A DNA stretch of 64,000 bases from JBDRRP01 sp964446485 (GCA_964446485.1 CAYUOU010000001.1:62001-126000), one strand, 5' to 3'; positions 42,614 through 51,698 are shown, numbered from the stretch's first letter. The notes: generated by a model not told the origin, from the sequence alone. A program made the numbers and translations.

Positions 42614-43675
42614 TTACTGCGTGGTGCCGATAACACCCTCGACAAACCAGCTCATCCCCAGCAGCTCGCCATCGGAGGGTAACTGCCCGGCGGCGATGCG
42701 TACCTTTCCGGACTGGTCTTTAACCGGACCGGTGAACACCTTCATGCTGCCCGATACCAAGGCCGCTTTTTGGCTCAATACATTTTTCTGAACACTGGCA
42801 GGCACCATGGGGCCAAAGGGTGCCAGGTCGACGATGCCCTCCTTGATGCCCGGCCAGGAAGCCGATGCTTTCCAGGTTCCGTTGTTGACGCTTTTCACCG
42901 TGGCTTCGTAGAAGGGGGCCCAGTTCCAGATCGGGGCGGTCAGGTGCGCCCTGGGGGCAAAGGCGGACATGTCGGAGTTGTACCCCACCGAGTAGACGCC
43001 GCGTTCCTGGGCAGCCTCCTGGGGGCCCGGGCTGTCCTGATGCTGGGCGATGACGTCGGCGCCCACATCCAGCAAGCTTTTGGCGGCTTCCTTTTCGGTG
43101 GCCGGGTCGTACCAGGTCTTGGTCCATACCACCCGCACTTCGGCCTTGGGGTTGACGGCGCGGGCGCCGAGGGTAAACGCGTTGATGCCGCGGATGACTT
43201 CGGGAATGGGAAAGGCCGCCACGTATCCCAGGATGTTGTTTTGGGTCATGGCGCCGGCGACCAGCCCGGAAAGATAGCGGGCTTCATACATCCGCCCGAA
43301 GTAGTTGCCCATGTTGGGGGCGGTCTTGTACCCGGAGCAGTGCATGAACACGGTCTTGGGGAACTGGCCGGCCACTTTGAGCATGGGGTCCATGTAACCG
43401 TAGCTGGTGGCAAAGATCACATCGAACCCTTTTCGTGCCATATTGGTCATGACCCGCTCGGAATCCGGCCCCTCGGGGACGGATTCCACATAAGACGTGC
43501 TCACTCCGGACAACTGGTCCAATGCCAGGCGACCTTGGTCATGAGCGTACGACCATCCGGCATCGCCGACCGGCGATACGTAGATGAATCCCACTTTCAG
43601 GTCCTTGGCGCCGGCGCCGCCGGCACCCAGTGTCATCATTAGTCCGACGGCCAACAGTAATGCGGTTTTCTTCAT
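42614..43675 (-). CDS. BMP family nucleoside-binding ABC substrate-binding protein
   Basis: A 353-residue PnrA/Bmp-type periplasmic binding protein. It has a signal peptide to about Ala23 (AGAGGAGAKD), then KVGFIYVSPVGDAGWSYAHDQG (the purine-contacting N-terminal loop region in PnrA), FDVIFATSYGY, NNILGYVAAFPIPEVIRGINAF, DVIAQHQDSPGPQEAA and GYNSDM. PnrA members bind purine nucleosides. It heads the operon binding protein - permease - permease - gpt - ATPase. GAGGAG precedes the ATG, and a good promoter lies upstream. Confidence 0.92.
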   Translation of the reverse strand: MKKTALLLAVGLMMTLGAGGAGAKDLKVGFIYVSPVGDAGWSYAHDQGRLALDQLSGVSTSYVESVPEGPDSERVMTNMARKGFDVIFATSYGYMDPMLKVAGQFPKTVFMHCSGYKTAPNMGNYFGRMYEARYLSGLVAGAMTQNNILGYVAAFPIPEVIRGINAFTLGARAVNPKAEVRVVWTKTWYDPATEKEAAKSLLDVGADVIAQHQDSPGPQEAAQERGVYSVGYNSDMSAFAPRAHLTAPIWNWAPFYEATVKSVNNGTWKASASWPGIKEGIVDLAPFGPMVPASVQKNVLSQKAALVSGSMKVFTGPVKDQSGKVRIAAGQLPSDGELLGMSWFVEGVIGTTQ

Positions 43676-43746
43676 GGTTTTCTCCTCAAATGGGGTTGTT
43701 TTTTCGTGGGTGGACCCTATCCGGGGGCCCGTTTGGAAATAAGGTG

Positions 43747-43775
43747 GATTTAGCGCACACGCTATACCCTGTCAA
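43747..43775 (-). promoter_or_regulatory. Candidate sigma70-type promoter of the purine ABC operon
   Basis: On the minus strand TTGACA (43775-43770), a 17-base spacer and TAAATC (43752-43747) lie about 70 bases upstream of the binding protein ATG. The leader is too short for a purine riboswitch. Confidence 0.55.
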
Positions 43776-43826
43776 CACGAACCGGCGCGGGTTCAGACGG
43801 GGATAGGGCGTTTCCGCGCGACCGTT

Positions 43827-44129
43827 TTATGGATCCGGATTGCGTTGCTTGAGATAGGCCTCCCACTCCATGGGCAGCAATTGTTTTTTCCGTGTGTTGC
43901 AGTCCTTGCAGCAAGCCACCACATTGCCTTTGGTGGTCTTTCCGCCCCGCGAAATGGGAACGATGTGGTCCATGGTGAGTTCCCGCGGCGCTACCCTGGC
44001 GCTGCAATAATGACACACCCCCCGGGCGCAGCGGCGTTTCCACCACTGTGACGACCGGAGATCACGGGCCTTTTGTCGTTCGCGGCGAAGGTCGTCCTCA
44101 TCGGGATAGAAGCCATAAGGATCAGTCAT
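43827..44129 (-). CDS. HNH endonuclease
   Basis: A 100-residue HNH nuclease domain protein. CHYCSARV and CCKDCNTRKK provide the zinc-binding cysteine pairs, and the catalytic core reads LTMDHIVPISRGGKTTKGNVVACC (DH...N...). An arginine-rich N-terminus precedes it. Its ATG overlaps the stop of the ATP-grasp gene by 8 bases. It closes the engB-era-ATP-grasp-HNH chain. No toxin, intron or phage context is seen, so its target is unknown. Confidence 0.85.
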   Translation of the reverse strand: MTDPYGFYPDEDDLRRERQKARDLRSSQWWKRRCARGVCHYCSARVAPRELTMDHIVPISRGGKTTKGNVVACCKDCNTRKKQLLPMEWEAYLKQRNPDP

Positions 44130-44958
44130 TGCGGACAGCCAATCCGTTGGAAGCCAGCCATTCGGTGACGGCGGTACCCAGCATCTGGTAGTAACTTTCG
44201 GAGCCGCCAAGACCGCGGCGTCCGAAAAAATAGTTGATCTCAAGAAAATACGGCTCGGCATGAGCGTCTTCCTCGCTATAGAGGAGGTCAACTCCGGCCA
44301 AATTGATGCCCGTGTCTTTGCACACGTCTTTCACGCGGTGAATGGCCTTCTCTCGTCGCTCGGGATCGGCCTCCCGGTCGATGCGCGCACCCGTTGCCAC
44401 CGATGTTCCAAAACGATCTTTATTGTCCTGAATCCGCCAATAGGCGATCAACCGCTGGTGAATGACCACCACTCTGAGGGTGCGGCCGCCGTGAGAGATG
44501 TAGTCTTGCACCAGAAACCCGTGCTGCCCCGAACCCTCGAACGCCTGTGCACGGGTGAGGCACTGCGCCATGTCCGCGTCGTTTTCAACAAAAAAAACGG
44601 TTTCGCCTTCACCTCCCCAGTCGAACTTGAATACCGCGGGGTATGACTGCTCTGTCACCGTACGGGACTGATATGCGTCGAGCCCCGCATAGGTTTCCGT
44701 CGGTGGATGCAACACCCCGTGATGTTGAAAAAGGTGAATTTGACCTATTTTTCCGGGAAAGCCAAAGCGTGCGTCGTAGTTGGGAAACACCAGCGAGCAC
44801 TGCGTTGCGGCCATGCGATAGAGCGATTCATAGCATCCCTGGTTGAGGATGACCGCGTCTGCGGCGGCCATGGCGGCGGCGTCCGCCGCATCCGGTTGTC
44901 TGCCGGCGCAACGAAGATTGCGGTCCGCCACGATATAAGGATGGTAGGACAGAATCAT
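44122..44958 (-). CDS. ATP-grasp domain protein (RimK-like)
   Basis: A 278-residue protein with an ATP-grasp fold. A pre-ATP-grasp region (1-80) includes AVILNQGCYESLYRMA and FPGKIGQIHLFQHHGV. The nucleotide-binding core reads YPAVFKFDWGGEGETVFFVEN, and the metal-binding part reads INLAGVDLLY...PYFLEINYFFGRRGLGGSESYY. RimK-type relatives ligate amino acids to proteins or peptides; the substrate here is unknown. The ATG overlaps the era stop (TGATG) and the stop overlaps the HNH gene, so all are translationally linked. Confidence 0.82.
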   Translation of the reverse strand: MILSYHPYIVADRNLRCAGRQPDAADAAAMAAADAVILNQGCYESLYRMAATQCSLVFPNYDARFGFPGKIGQIHLFQHHGVLHPPTETYAGLDAYQSRTVTEQSYPAVFKFDWGGEGETVFFVENDADMAQCLTRAQAFEGSGQHGFLVQDYISHGGRTLRVVVIHQRLIAYWRIQDNKDRFGTSVATGARIDREADPERREKAIHRVKDVCKDTGINLAGVDLLYSEEDAHAEPYFLEINYFFGRRGLGGSESYYQMLGTAVTEWLASNGLAVRND

Positions 44959-45869
44959 CAGTAGCCGAACCGCCGCAGGGCTTTGGGGTCTCGGGTCCAG
45001 TTCTTTTGAACTCTGACAAAGAGCTTCAGGAACACCCGCATCCCAAGCAGCCGCTCGATGTCACCCCGTGCGGCGGTGCCGATTTCCTTGAGTTTTGCCC
45101 CACCGTTGCCGATGACGATCCCTTTTTGAGAATCCCGCTCAACATGAATGGTGGCATGGATGGAGACCCTTTTTTGGGCATCCGCCGCTTTAAACTCGTC
45201 CACCGTCACCGCCACCGCGTAGGGGATTTCCTCGCCGGTGAGCCGAAAGGCTTTTTCGCGAATCAACTCTGCGGCGATAAACCGAACGGGCTGGTCGGTG
45301 ATGCTGTCCTCGGGGAAAAAAGGCGGCCCGGGCGGCAACTGTTGCTCCATGGCTCCCAACAAATCGTCGATTTGCGTTCCTTTCAGGGCTGATATGGGGA
45401 TGATTGCAGAGAAATCGAAGCGCGTCGACCATTCGTCGATGGCAGCCAATATCGCATGGCGATGGCACTGGTCGGATTTATTGAGTGCCAGAATGACGGG
45501 GCGCCGCACATCGCCCAAGTGCTTCATCAGCAGCCCTTCGGCATCGGGATTCCTTGTCATCATATCACCCAAGAGCACCACCAGGTCGGCCTCGGCTAGG
45601 GTGGCGATGGCGGCATTGACAATGCGCTGGTTCATGGTTTTGGTGGAATGGTGCACACCCGGGGTATCCATAAAAACCATCTGCGACGCGGGTCGGTGAA
45701 GAATGCCCAGAATTCGGTTCCGGGTGGTTTGGGGTTTTTTTGAGGTAATGCTGATTTTTTCGCCTAGAAGCGTGTTCAGCAAGGTGGATTTGCCGGCGTT
45801 GGGTGGCCCCACGAGGGTGACGAACCCGGAGCGAAAGCCTTCCGGTGGCGGCGAAAGCAGATCACTCAT
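44958..45869 (-). CDS. era: GTPase Era
   Basis: A 303-residue ribosome-assembly GTPase acting on 16S rRNA and the 30S subunit. The G domain has GPPNAGKSTLLN, the switch I ITSKKPQTTRN, DTPGVHH and NKSDQ. The C-terminal KH domain has VIGNGGAKLKEIGTAARGDIERLLGMRVFLKLFVRV. The ATG at 45869 follows AAGGA and overlaps the engB stop by 8 bases. Confidence 0.96.
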   Translation of the reverse strand: MSDLLSPPPEGFRSGFVTLVGPPNAGKSTLLNTLLGEKISITSKKPQTTRNRILGILHRPASQMVFMDTPGVHHSTKTMNQRIVNAAIATLAEADLVVLLGDMMTRNPDAEGLLMKHLGDVRRPVILALNKSDQCHRHAILAAIDEWSTRFDFSAIIPISALKGTQIDDLLGAMEQQLPPGPPFFPEDSITDQPVRFIAAELIREKAFRLTGEEIPYAVAVTVDEFKAADAQKRVSIHATIHVERDSQKGIVIGNGGAKLKEIGTAARGDIERLLGMRVFLKLFVRVQKNWTRDPKALRRFGY

Positions 45870-46464
45870 CGGCGGACGATCCTTCGTCAATATGCTGCTC
45901 GATGGCGTGCCATACGGCATCTCGCCCCTGCCCTGTCTTGGCCGAAAAACTTACCAGTTGGGGCTCAGGGACGCCAAGCGCCTCCGAGATGCGGACAACA
46001 CTTCGTTTTTGCTTCGTTTTTGACAGTTTATCGCATTTAGTCACCACGGGGATGCATGACACCCCGTTGGCTGCAAGCCAGTCCATGAAATTGAGTTCCT
46101 CGATGCCGGGCACGCGCCGGATATCCACGATAAGGACCACCGCGTGGAGGTTCGGCCGTCCTCGTAAATAGGTTTCCACCATGGGGCCCCACTGGCGCCG
46201 GATGGCTTCAGGCACCTTGGCGTAGCCGTAACCCGGCAAATCGACCAAATAAACCCGCTGGTTGATGACAAAGAAGTTGATGAGCTGGGTGCGGCCGGGC
46301 CGCCCGCTGGTTTTCACCAGATGCCGGCGGTTTACCAAGGTGTTGATCAAGGAGGATTTGCCCACGTTGGATCGGCCGGCAAAGGCGATCTCAGGAAATT
46401 CCGGCGGTGGATATTGATCCGACTTGACGGCGCTTTTGATGAATATGGCTGATTTGATGATCAT
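45862..46464 (-). CDS. engB: Ribosome biogenesis GTP-binding protein EngB (YihA/YsxC)
   Basis: A 200-residue single-domain GTPase required for 50S assembly. GRSNVGKSSLIN (Walker A), SGRPGRTQLINFF (switch I), DLPGYGYAKVPE (G3), TKCDK (G4) and SFSAKTGQG (G5) are all present and family-specific. It begins 138 bases after the aminotransferase stop and overlaps era. No strong SD is visible. Confidence 0.95.
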   Translation of the reverse strand: MIIKSAIFIKSAVKSDQYPPPEFPEIAFAGRSNVGKSSLINTLVNRRHLVKTSGRPGRTQLINFFVINQRVYLVDLPGYGYAKVPEAIRRQWGPMVETYLRGRPNLHAVVLIVDIRRVPGIEELNFMDWLAANGVSCIPVVTKCDKLSKTKQKRSVVRISEALGVPEPQLVSFSAKTGQGRDAVWHAIEQHIDEGSSADE

Positions 46465-46602
46465 GGTGACTGGCCTATAACAGCCGACATGTCAGTGCCG
46501 CCGTCGGACGATGGGAAGACAGATCGTAGGTGCAGGTCATGCCCGAGAAACCCGGGGTACCGACCGATGTGTCGGCCCCCTCCGACCGGGTCCGCGGCAG
46601 GA

Positions 46603-47796
46603 TCAATGTCCCTTTCGGTTTTGGATATACGCTTCCAGGCGGTCCATGCCTTCTGCGATGTTTTCCAGCGAGTTTGCGTATGAAAAGCGCAGGTAGCCTT
46701 CGCCATGCTGCCCGAAGTCGATCCCGGGTGTGACCCCCACATGGGCCTTATATAGAATGTCGAAGGCAAGTCGATAGGAATTCTCCGAAAGGTGGCGGGC
46801 GTTTGCAAACACGTAGAAAGCACCGGTGGGTTCCACGGTAATTCCCAGCCCCATGGCTCGCAATCTCTGAATCATGTATTGCCGTCGCTCGTTATACACG
46901 CCTCGCATGCGTTGCGTGTCCGCTCCGGCGTTCTGAAGCGCCGCTACGCCAGCTTTTTGAACCACGGCATTGGCTGAAATGAAAAAATTCTGGTGGATTT
47001 TCTGAAGGGGCCGCATGAACGCGCGGGGCGCGATGAGGTAGCCCAGCCGCAGACCGGTCATGGCGAAAAGTTTGGAAAACCCGTTGAGGACGAAAGCATG
47101 ATCGGTGAATTCCAGGATGGAGCGTTCTTTTCCCTCGTAGACGAGTCCGTGATAGATTTCATCCGAAACCACCCAGGGGGTCATTTCGGCAATGGCAGCC
47201 ATGCGCTCCGGCGACAGCAGGTTTCCGGTGGGGTTTGACGGCGAATTGATGAAGATGGCCTTGGTGCGTGGGGTGATGGCCTCGGCGATGGCTTCGGGTC
47301 GAAACTGGAACCCGTCTTCTTCGTAAACTCTGACGGTGACGGGTACCCCGCCCAAGAATTTGATGAAGTTGGGGTAGCAGGCATAATGGGGGTCCGAGAT
47401 GATCACTTCTTCGCCGGCCTCCAGCAGGACGGCAAACGTCATGAATATGGCCGGTGACGTGCCCGAGGTGACCACGATGCAGTTCGGGTCCACGGTAACG
47501 CCGTACGTATCATAGTGATAGGCGCTGATGGCCTCACGCAGCTCCGCCGTACCGAGGCTGTGGGTGTAGTGGGTGTGCCCGTCGTTAAGGGCTTTGGAGA
47601 TGGCTTCCTTGACGCAGGCGGGTGTATCGAAATCGGGCTCGCCCACCTCCAGATGGACGACGTTGATGCCCTGTCGCTCCATTTCACACGCTTTTTCGAG
47701 GACATCCATGACGATGAAAGAGGTGATATCGCGGGTGCGCGAAGCCACATCGGGGTGACCCTCGGCGGCTGTGTCCGTTATGCGGCAGTCGTTCAT
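46603..47796 (-). CDS. Class I/II PLP-dependent aminotransferase
   Basis: A 397-residue fold-type I aminotransferase of the AspC-like (AAT I) group. VVHLEVGEPDFDTP, NSPSNPTGNLLS, WVVSDEIYHGLVY and the PLP lysine in NGFSKLFAMTGLRLGY are intact, and RFSYANS carries the C-terminal substrate arginine. Substrate choice (aspartate, aromatic or other) is not readable. AAAGGTG precedes the ATG at 47796; earlier in-frame codons lack an SD. It follows hisG after 76 bases and might supply an amino-transfer step, but it is not HisC-like enough to claim that. Confidence 0.88.
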   Translation of the reverse strand: MNDCRITDTAAEGHPDVASRTRDITSFIVMDVLEKACEMERQGINVVHLEVGEPDFDTPACVKEAISKALNDGHTHYTHSLGTAELREAISAYHYDTYGVTVDPNCIVVTSGTSPAIFMTFAVLLEAGEEVIISDPHYACYPNFIKFLGGVPVTVRVYEEDGFQFRPEAIAEAITPRTKAIFINSPSNPTGNLLSPERMAAIAEMTPWVVSDEIYHGLVYEGKERSILEFTDHAFVLNGFSKLFAMTGLRLGYLIAPRAFMRPLQKIHQNFFISANAVVQKAGVAALQNAGADTQRMRGVYNERRQYMIQRLRAMGLGITVEPTGAFYVFANARHLSENSYRLAFDILYKAHVGVTPGIDFGQHGEGYLRFSYANSLENIAEGMDRLEAYIQNRKGH

Positions 47797-47872
47797 GGTC
47801 AGCACCTTTAAATCATCGGCGAACCTTACGAGTGACAATGGCGTGCGGGTCACCGTCTTCCACCCGGCCGGG

Positions 47873-48748
47873 CTAAATGACTTTGTTCAGCGGATACTCG
47901 ATGATACCCTCGGCACCGGTTTTCATCAACCGCGGTATCAATTCACGCACCTGCTCCGAGGACACCACGGTTTCAACGGAAAACCAGCGGGTGTCGTATA
48001 GGGGCGCCACTGTTGGGGCGTTGAGGCTGGGCAGCATGTCCACCACCACCTTTAGATGTTCCTCGGAGACGTTCATTTTGAGCCCCACCATTTTTTCGCC
48101 TTTCAGGGCGCCTTGAAGCAGCAGGGCAATCTGTTCGATCTTCTCCCGCTTCACCGGCTGCTCCCAGGCTTGATGGTTGGCGATGAGCTGGGTGTTGGTC
48201 TCCATGAGCACATGAATGATCCGAAGGCCATGGGCCTTGATGGTGCTTTCGGTTTCGGTCACTTCCACCACAGCGTCGGCAAGACCGCTCACCACCTTGG
48301 CCTCGGTCGCTCCCCAGGAAAACTCAATCTCAACATCGATGCGCTTTTCTGTAAAATAGCGCTGGGCAAATGCCACCAGCTCCGTTGCGATTTTTTTGCC
48401 GTTCAGATCGGCGAGCGATCGGATCTGGGAGTCATAGGGAACGGCCAACACCCATCTGGCGGGGCGAGAGCTCACCTTGGAGTAGACCAGGTCGCTGACC
48501 ACATGGACATCCGAGTGATTCTCGGCAATCCAGTCTTTTCCGGTGAGGCCGGCGTCGAGGGTGCCGTTTTCCACATATCGCGACATTTCCTGGGCCCGGC
48601 AGATGGCGCAGTTGATGTCCCGGTCGTTGATTTCCGGAAAATAACTGCGCCCATTGATGTCAATGGTCCATCCGGACCGTTTGAATAGGGCGATGGTGGC
48701 GTTCTGAAGGCTTCCCTTGGGAATGCCCAGGTTCAGCTGTGAATTCAC
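47873..48748 (-). CDS. hisG: ATP phosphoribosyltransferase, long form
   Basis: A 291-residue first enzyme of histidine synthesis (ATP + PRPP to phosphoribosyl-ATP). LNLGIPKGSLQ, DAGLTGKDWI and the PRPP-binding stretch GLADAVVEVTETESTI are characteristic. The C-terminal about 75 residues (GLKMNVSEEHLKVVVDMLPSLNAPTVAPLY) are the ACT-like histidine-feedback domain of the HisZ-independent long form. The start is a GTG that overlaps the hisI stop (GTGA). Confidence 0.95.
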   Translation of the reverse strand: MNSQLNLGIPKGSLQNATIALFKRSGWTIDINGRSYFPEINDRDINCAICRAQEMSRYVENGTLDAGLTGKDWIAENHSDVHVVSDLVYSKVSSRPARWVLAVPYDSQIRSLADLNGKKIATELVAFAQRYFTEKRIDVEIEFSWGATEAKVVSGLADAVVEVTETESTIKAHGLRIIHVLMETNTQLIANHQAWEQPVKREKIEQIALLLQGALKGEKMVGLKMNVSEEHLKVVVDMLPSLNAPTVAPLYDTRWFSVETVVSSEQVRELIPRLMKTGAEGIIEYPLNKVI

Positions 48749-49122
48749 TGCTTGTATACCTCCTTGGGGTCGAATACCGGTGCGCTGATGGTGACCAGCG
48801 TATCACCGGTCACCTGACGGTAAAAACACGACGGATGTCCGGTGTGGCAGGCGGCCCCACCCTGCTGAATCACGCGGAGCAGGACCGTATCCGCGTCGCA
48901 GTCCACTCGGATTTCCTGTACCAACTGGGTGTGGCCGGAGTGCTCCCCTTTGACCCACAGCTGGTTACGGCTTCGACTCCAGAACGTGGCCTTGCCGTTG
49001 GAAAGGGTCGCTTCCCAGGCGTCGCGATTCATGTAGGCCATCATCAGGACCTCGCCGCTGGCATGGTCCTGAACAATGGCCGGTATCAGGCCACCGCATT
49101 TTTCAAATGCCAGTTCAATCAT
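48745..49122 (-). CDS. hisI: Phosphoribosyl-AMP cyclohydrolase
   Basis: A 125-residue enzyme of the third step of histidine synthesis. VLMMAYMNRDAWEATL, FWSRSRNQLWVKGEHSGHTQLV, the metal site DCDADTVLL and the zinc cysteines in CHTGHPSCFYR are all present. It is monofunctional (no HisE domain). GAGGAG precedes the ATG, and it overlaps hisG by four bases. Confidence 0.96.
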   Translation of the reverse strand: MIELAFEKCGGLIPAIVQDHASGEVLMMAYMNRDAWEATLSNGKATFWSRSRNQLWVKGEHSGHTQLVQEIRVDCDADTVLLRVIQQGGAACHTGHPSCFYRQVTGDTLVTISAPVFDPKEVYKQ

Positions 49123-49137
49123 GACAACTCCTCGGTG

Positions 49138-49146
49138 TTATCCACA
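49138..49146. promoter_or_regulatory. Single perfect DnaA box
   Basis: TTATCCACA, the consensus DnaA box, lies 15 bases upstream of the hisI start, within its predicted leader. It is isolated, so it may be chance, a DnaA titration site or a regulatory site. Confidence 0.45.
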
Positions 49147-49163
49147 AAGCATCGAAACCAAAC

Positions 49164-49192
49164 CGGTTAACGGCATAACCTCGTAAAGTCAA
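49164..49192 (-). promoter_or_regulatory. Candidate promoter of hisI-hisG
   Basis: On the minus strand TTGACT (49192-49187), a 17-base spacer and TAACCG (49169-49164) lie about 40 bases upstream of hisI. Confidence 0.4.
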
Positions 49193-49213
49193 TTGCTTTT
49201 TTGCGGTCTCAAC

Positions 49214-49242
49214 TTGCTCAGCGACGCCATATCTGTTAGCAT
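49214..49242 (+). promoter_or_regulatory. Candidate promoter of the PBP1A gene
   Basis: TTGCTC (49214-49219), a 17-base spacer and TAGCAT (49237-49242) lie about 60 bases upstream of the proposed ATG. Confidence 0.4.
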
Positions 49243-49304
49243 CGCGTCTTCTTTTGGGGCCGGGCGGTTGCCCGGTTGAATGCCCACTTCAATTGCTAAC
49301 GCCG

Positions 49305-51698
49305 ATGGGAACCGCGGAAAAAAAAGACACCGTGCCTGAAAGAAGGGCCCGCCGTTCGCTGCTGCGCCGGCTGATCACCTGGGTGGCGCTCACCACGCTG
49401 CTGGTCGTCGGGGTGGGCGTCGCTGCCGTGGTGGCCACCTTTATCTACCTCGGGCGAGACCTGCCCAAAATTTCTTCCCTGGCCGACTACCGTCCGCCGG
49501 TCATTACTTCGGTCTACTCGGATGACAATCGCAAGATCGGTGAATTCTATAACGAGCGGCGCATCGTCGTCCCATTGGAAAAAATGCCGAAACAGTTGCT
49601 GGAAGCCTTTGTGGCCGCCGAAGATGACCGTTTTTTCCAGCACCGCGGCGTGGACATCATCAGCATTGTCAGGGCGTTTTTCAAAAACCTCGAGGCCGGA
49701 AAGATCGTCCAGGGCGGCAGCACCATTACGCAACAGGTGACCAAGAGTTTTCTTTTGACACCGGAACGCAGCTACCGCCGAAAGATTCGAGAAGCGATTT
49801 TGGCTTATCGGATCGAGAAAGCCTTCACCAAGCAGGAGATCCTCTACCTTTATCTCAATCAAATCTACCTCGGGCACGGTGCCTATGGGGTGCAGGCGGC
49901 AGCGGAGAATTACTTTGGCAAGTCGGCCGAAGACATGAATCTTGCCGAGTGCGCAATGCTGGCAGGGCTGCCACAGGCGCCCAGCCGCTACTCCCCCTTT
50001 CGCCATCCGGACCGGGCCAAACAGCGCCAGATCTATGTTCTGAACCGGATGGTGGCCGAAGGCTACATCACCAATATCCAGGCCACCGAGTCCATCGACA
50101 CCCCCCTCGACATCAAACCGCGGCGAAACTGGTACATCGAGCAGGTCCCCACGTACACCGAGCATGTGCGCCGTTACGTTGAGGCCGCATACGGCAAGGA
50201 CATGCTCTACAATGAAGGACTGAAAATTCATACAGCCGTGAACATCGAAATGCAGCGGGTGGCGCGTGAGGCGGTGAATGCCGGGCTGCTTGACCTGGAC
50301 AAGCGCCAGGGATTCCGTGGGCCCATCGACCACCTGCCTTCCGAGGAGATCGAAACTTTCTCCCTCTCGCTGCGCCAGGAGCAGGGGCCCGACAGCTTCG
50401 CAGACGGCCGCTTGCTTACCGGGGTGGTCATCGCCGTAGACGACGATGCCGGGAAGGTCTCGGTACGCATGGGCGACGTTCACGGAACCATCGACTTGGA
50501 GCAGATGCAATGGGCTCGAAAGCCCAATCCTGAGGTCCCCTTCTACGTGGCTAAAATCAGTCGGCCGAGCCAGGCCCTGGGCGTCGGGGATGTCATTTCA
50601 GTGAAATTGAGAACCCTGGGTGATGACGGCATCTGGTCACTGGCATTGGAACAGACACCGGCAGCCCAGTCAGCCCTGCTGTGCATCGAAGCGGAAACCG
50701 GATATGTCAAGGTGATGGTGGGGGGGCGCGATTTTACCAACAGCCAGTTCAATCGGGCCATCCAGTCCCGCCGTCAGCCGGGTTCGGCCTTCAAACCCAT
50801 CGTTTACGCCGCCGCCCTGGACAACGGGTACACCCCGGCCACCGTCATCATCGATTCCCCTATCATCTATGAGGACACGCTTACCGATTTCACGTGGAAG
50901 CCCAAAAACTACGGGAAGAAGTTTTACGGGCCGACCCTGCTGCTTAAAGCGCTGGCCAAATCCCGGAATGTCGTAACGATCAAAATTCTCCAGGACATCG
51001 GTGTTGACGCCGTTATCGACTATGCCAGGAAGCTGGGGATAACTGCCGATATCGCCAACGACCTATCCATCGCGTTGGGTTCCTCCGGCGTGTCTCTTCT
51101 TGAGATCGTCAACGCCTATTCGGTGTTTGCCAATCAAGGCTATTTCGTCGAACCGCTTTTTATCACCCGTATCGAGGACCGGGACGGCCGCGTCCTCGAG
51201 ACCACCCCTCCCCGACGGGAGCGCGTCATCAGCAGCGAGACCGCCTATATCATGACCACCCTGCTGGAGAGCGTTGTCCAGAGCGGCACCGGTCAACGGG
51301 TGAAGGCCCTGGGCCGCCCTGTGGCCGGAAAGACCGGCACCACCAACGACCTTTTCGATGCCTGGTTTGTGGGCTTCACCCCACGCTATATCACCGGCGT
51401 GTGGGTGGGTTTTGACGAGGAACGCTCACTGGGGGCTTCTGAAACCGGTTCCAGGGCCGCCAGCCCCATTTGGCTGGGATTCATGAAGCGTATCCTGGAG
51501 GGAAAGCCGGTGCGTGCCTTTCAGGTGCCAGAGGGGGTCGTGTTTGCGAAAATCGATGCCGAAACCGGCTTACTGCCCATTCCGGCGTCCACCGAGACGA
51601 TCTTTGTTTGTTTCAAGGAGGGCACTGTTCCCACCGAGCACACTCCACCGAAAGACACCATTACCCAACGAGAGGATTTCTTCAAACTCGACATGTAA
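49305..51698 (+). CDS. mrcA: Penicillin-binding protein 1A (bifunctional transglycosylase/transpeptidase)
   Basis: A 797-residue class A PBP that polymerises and cross-links peptidoglycan. It has a short basic cytoplasmic tail, one membrane anchor (about 25-50), a glycosyltransferase domain with the catalytic EDDRFFQHRGVD and GGSTITQQVTKSFLL, and an OB-like insert (about 320-420). The transpeptidase domain has SRRQPGSAFKP (Ser-x-x-Lys), SRN (SxN) and AGKTGTTND (KTG). The insert marks it as PBP1A-type. The ATG at 49305 is chosen because it starts the tail just before the anchor; SD is weak and a GTG at 49332 is possible. Confidence 0.93.
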   Translation: MGTAEKKDTVPERRARRSLLRRLITWVALTTLLVVGVGVAAVVATFIYLGRDLPKISSLADYRPPVITSVYSDDNRKIGEFYNERRIVVPLEKMPKQLLEAFVAAEDDRFFQHRGVDIISIVRAFFKNLEAGKIVQGGSTITQQVTKSFLLTPERSYRRKIREAILAYRIEKAFTKQEILYLYLNQIYLGHGAYGVQAAAENYFGKSAEDMNLAECAMLAGLPQAPSRYSPFRHPDRAKQRQIYVLNRMVAEGYITNIQATESIDTPLDIKPRRNWYIEQVPTYTEHVRRYVEAAYGKDMLYNEGLKIHTAVNIEMQRVAREAVNAGLLDLDKRQGFRGPIDHLPSEEIETFSLSLRQEQGPDSFADGRLLTGVVIAVDDDAGKVSVRMGDVHGTIDLEQMQWARKPNPEVPFYVAKISRPSQALGVGDVISVKLRTLGDDGIWSLALEQTPAAQSALLCIEAETGYVKVMVGGRDFTNSQFNRAIQSRRQPGSAFKPIVYAAALDNGYTPATVIIDSPIIYEDTLTDFTWKPKNYGKKFYGPTLLLKALAKSRNVVTIKILQDIGVDAVIDYARKLGITADIANDLSIALGSSGVSLLEIVNAYSVFANQGYFVEPLFITRIEDRDGRVLETTPPRRERVISSETAYIMTTLLESVVQSGTGQRVKALGRPVAGKTGTTNDLFDAWFVGFTPRYITGVWVGFDEERSLGASETGSRAASPIWLGFMKRILEGKPVRAFQVPEGVVFAKIDAETGLLPIPASTETIFVCFKEGTVPTEHTPPKDTITQREDFFKLDM

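Noticed and set aside
43676..43746. Purine riboswitch upstream of the BMP operon
   Set aside because: The predicted leader is only about 65 bases, and no three-way-junction sequence is visible.
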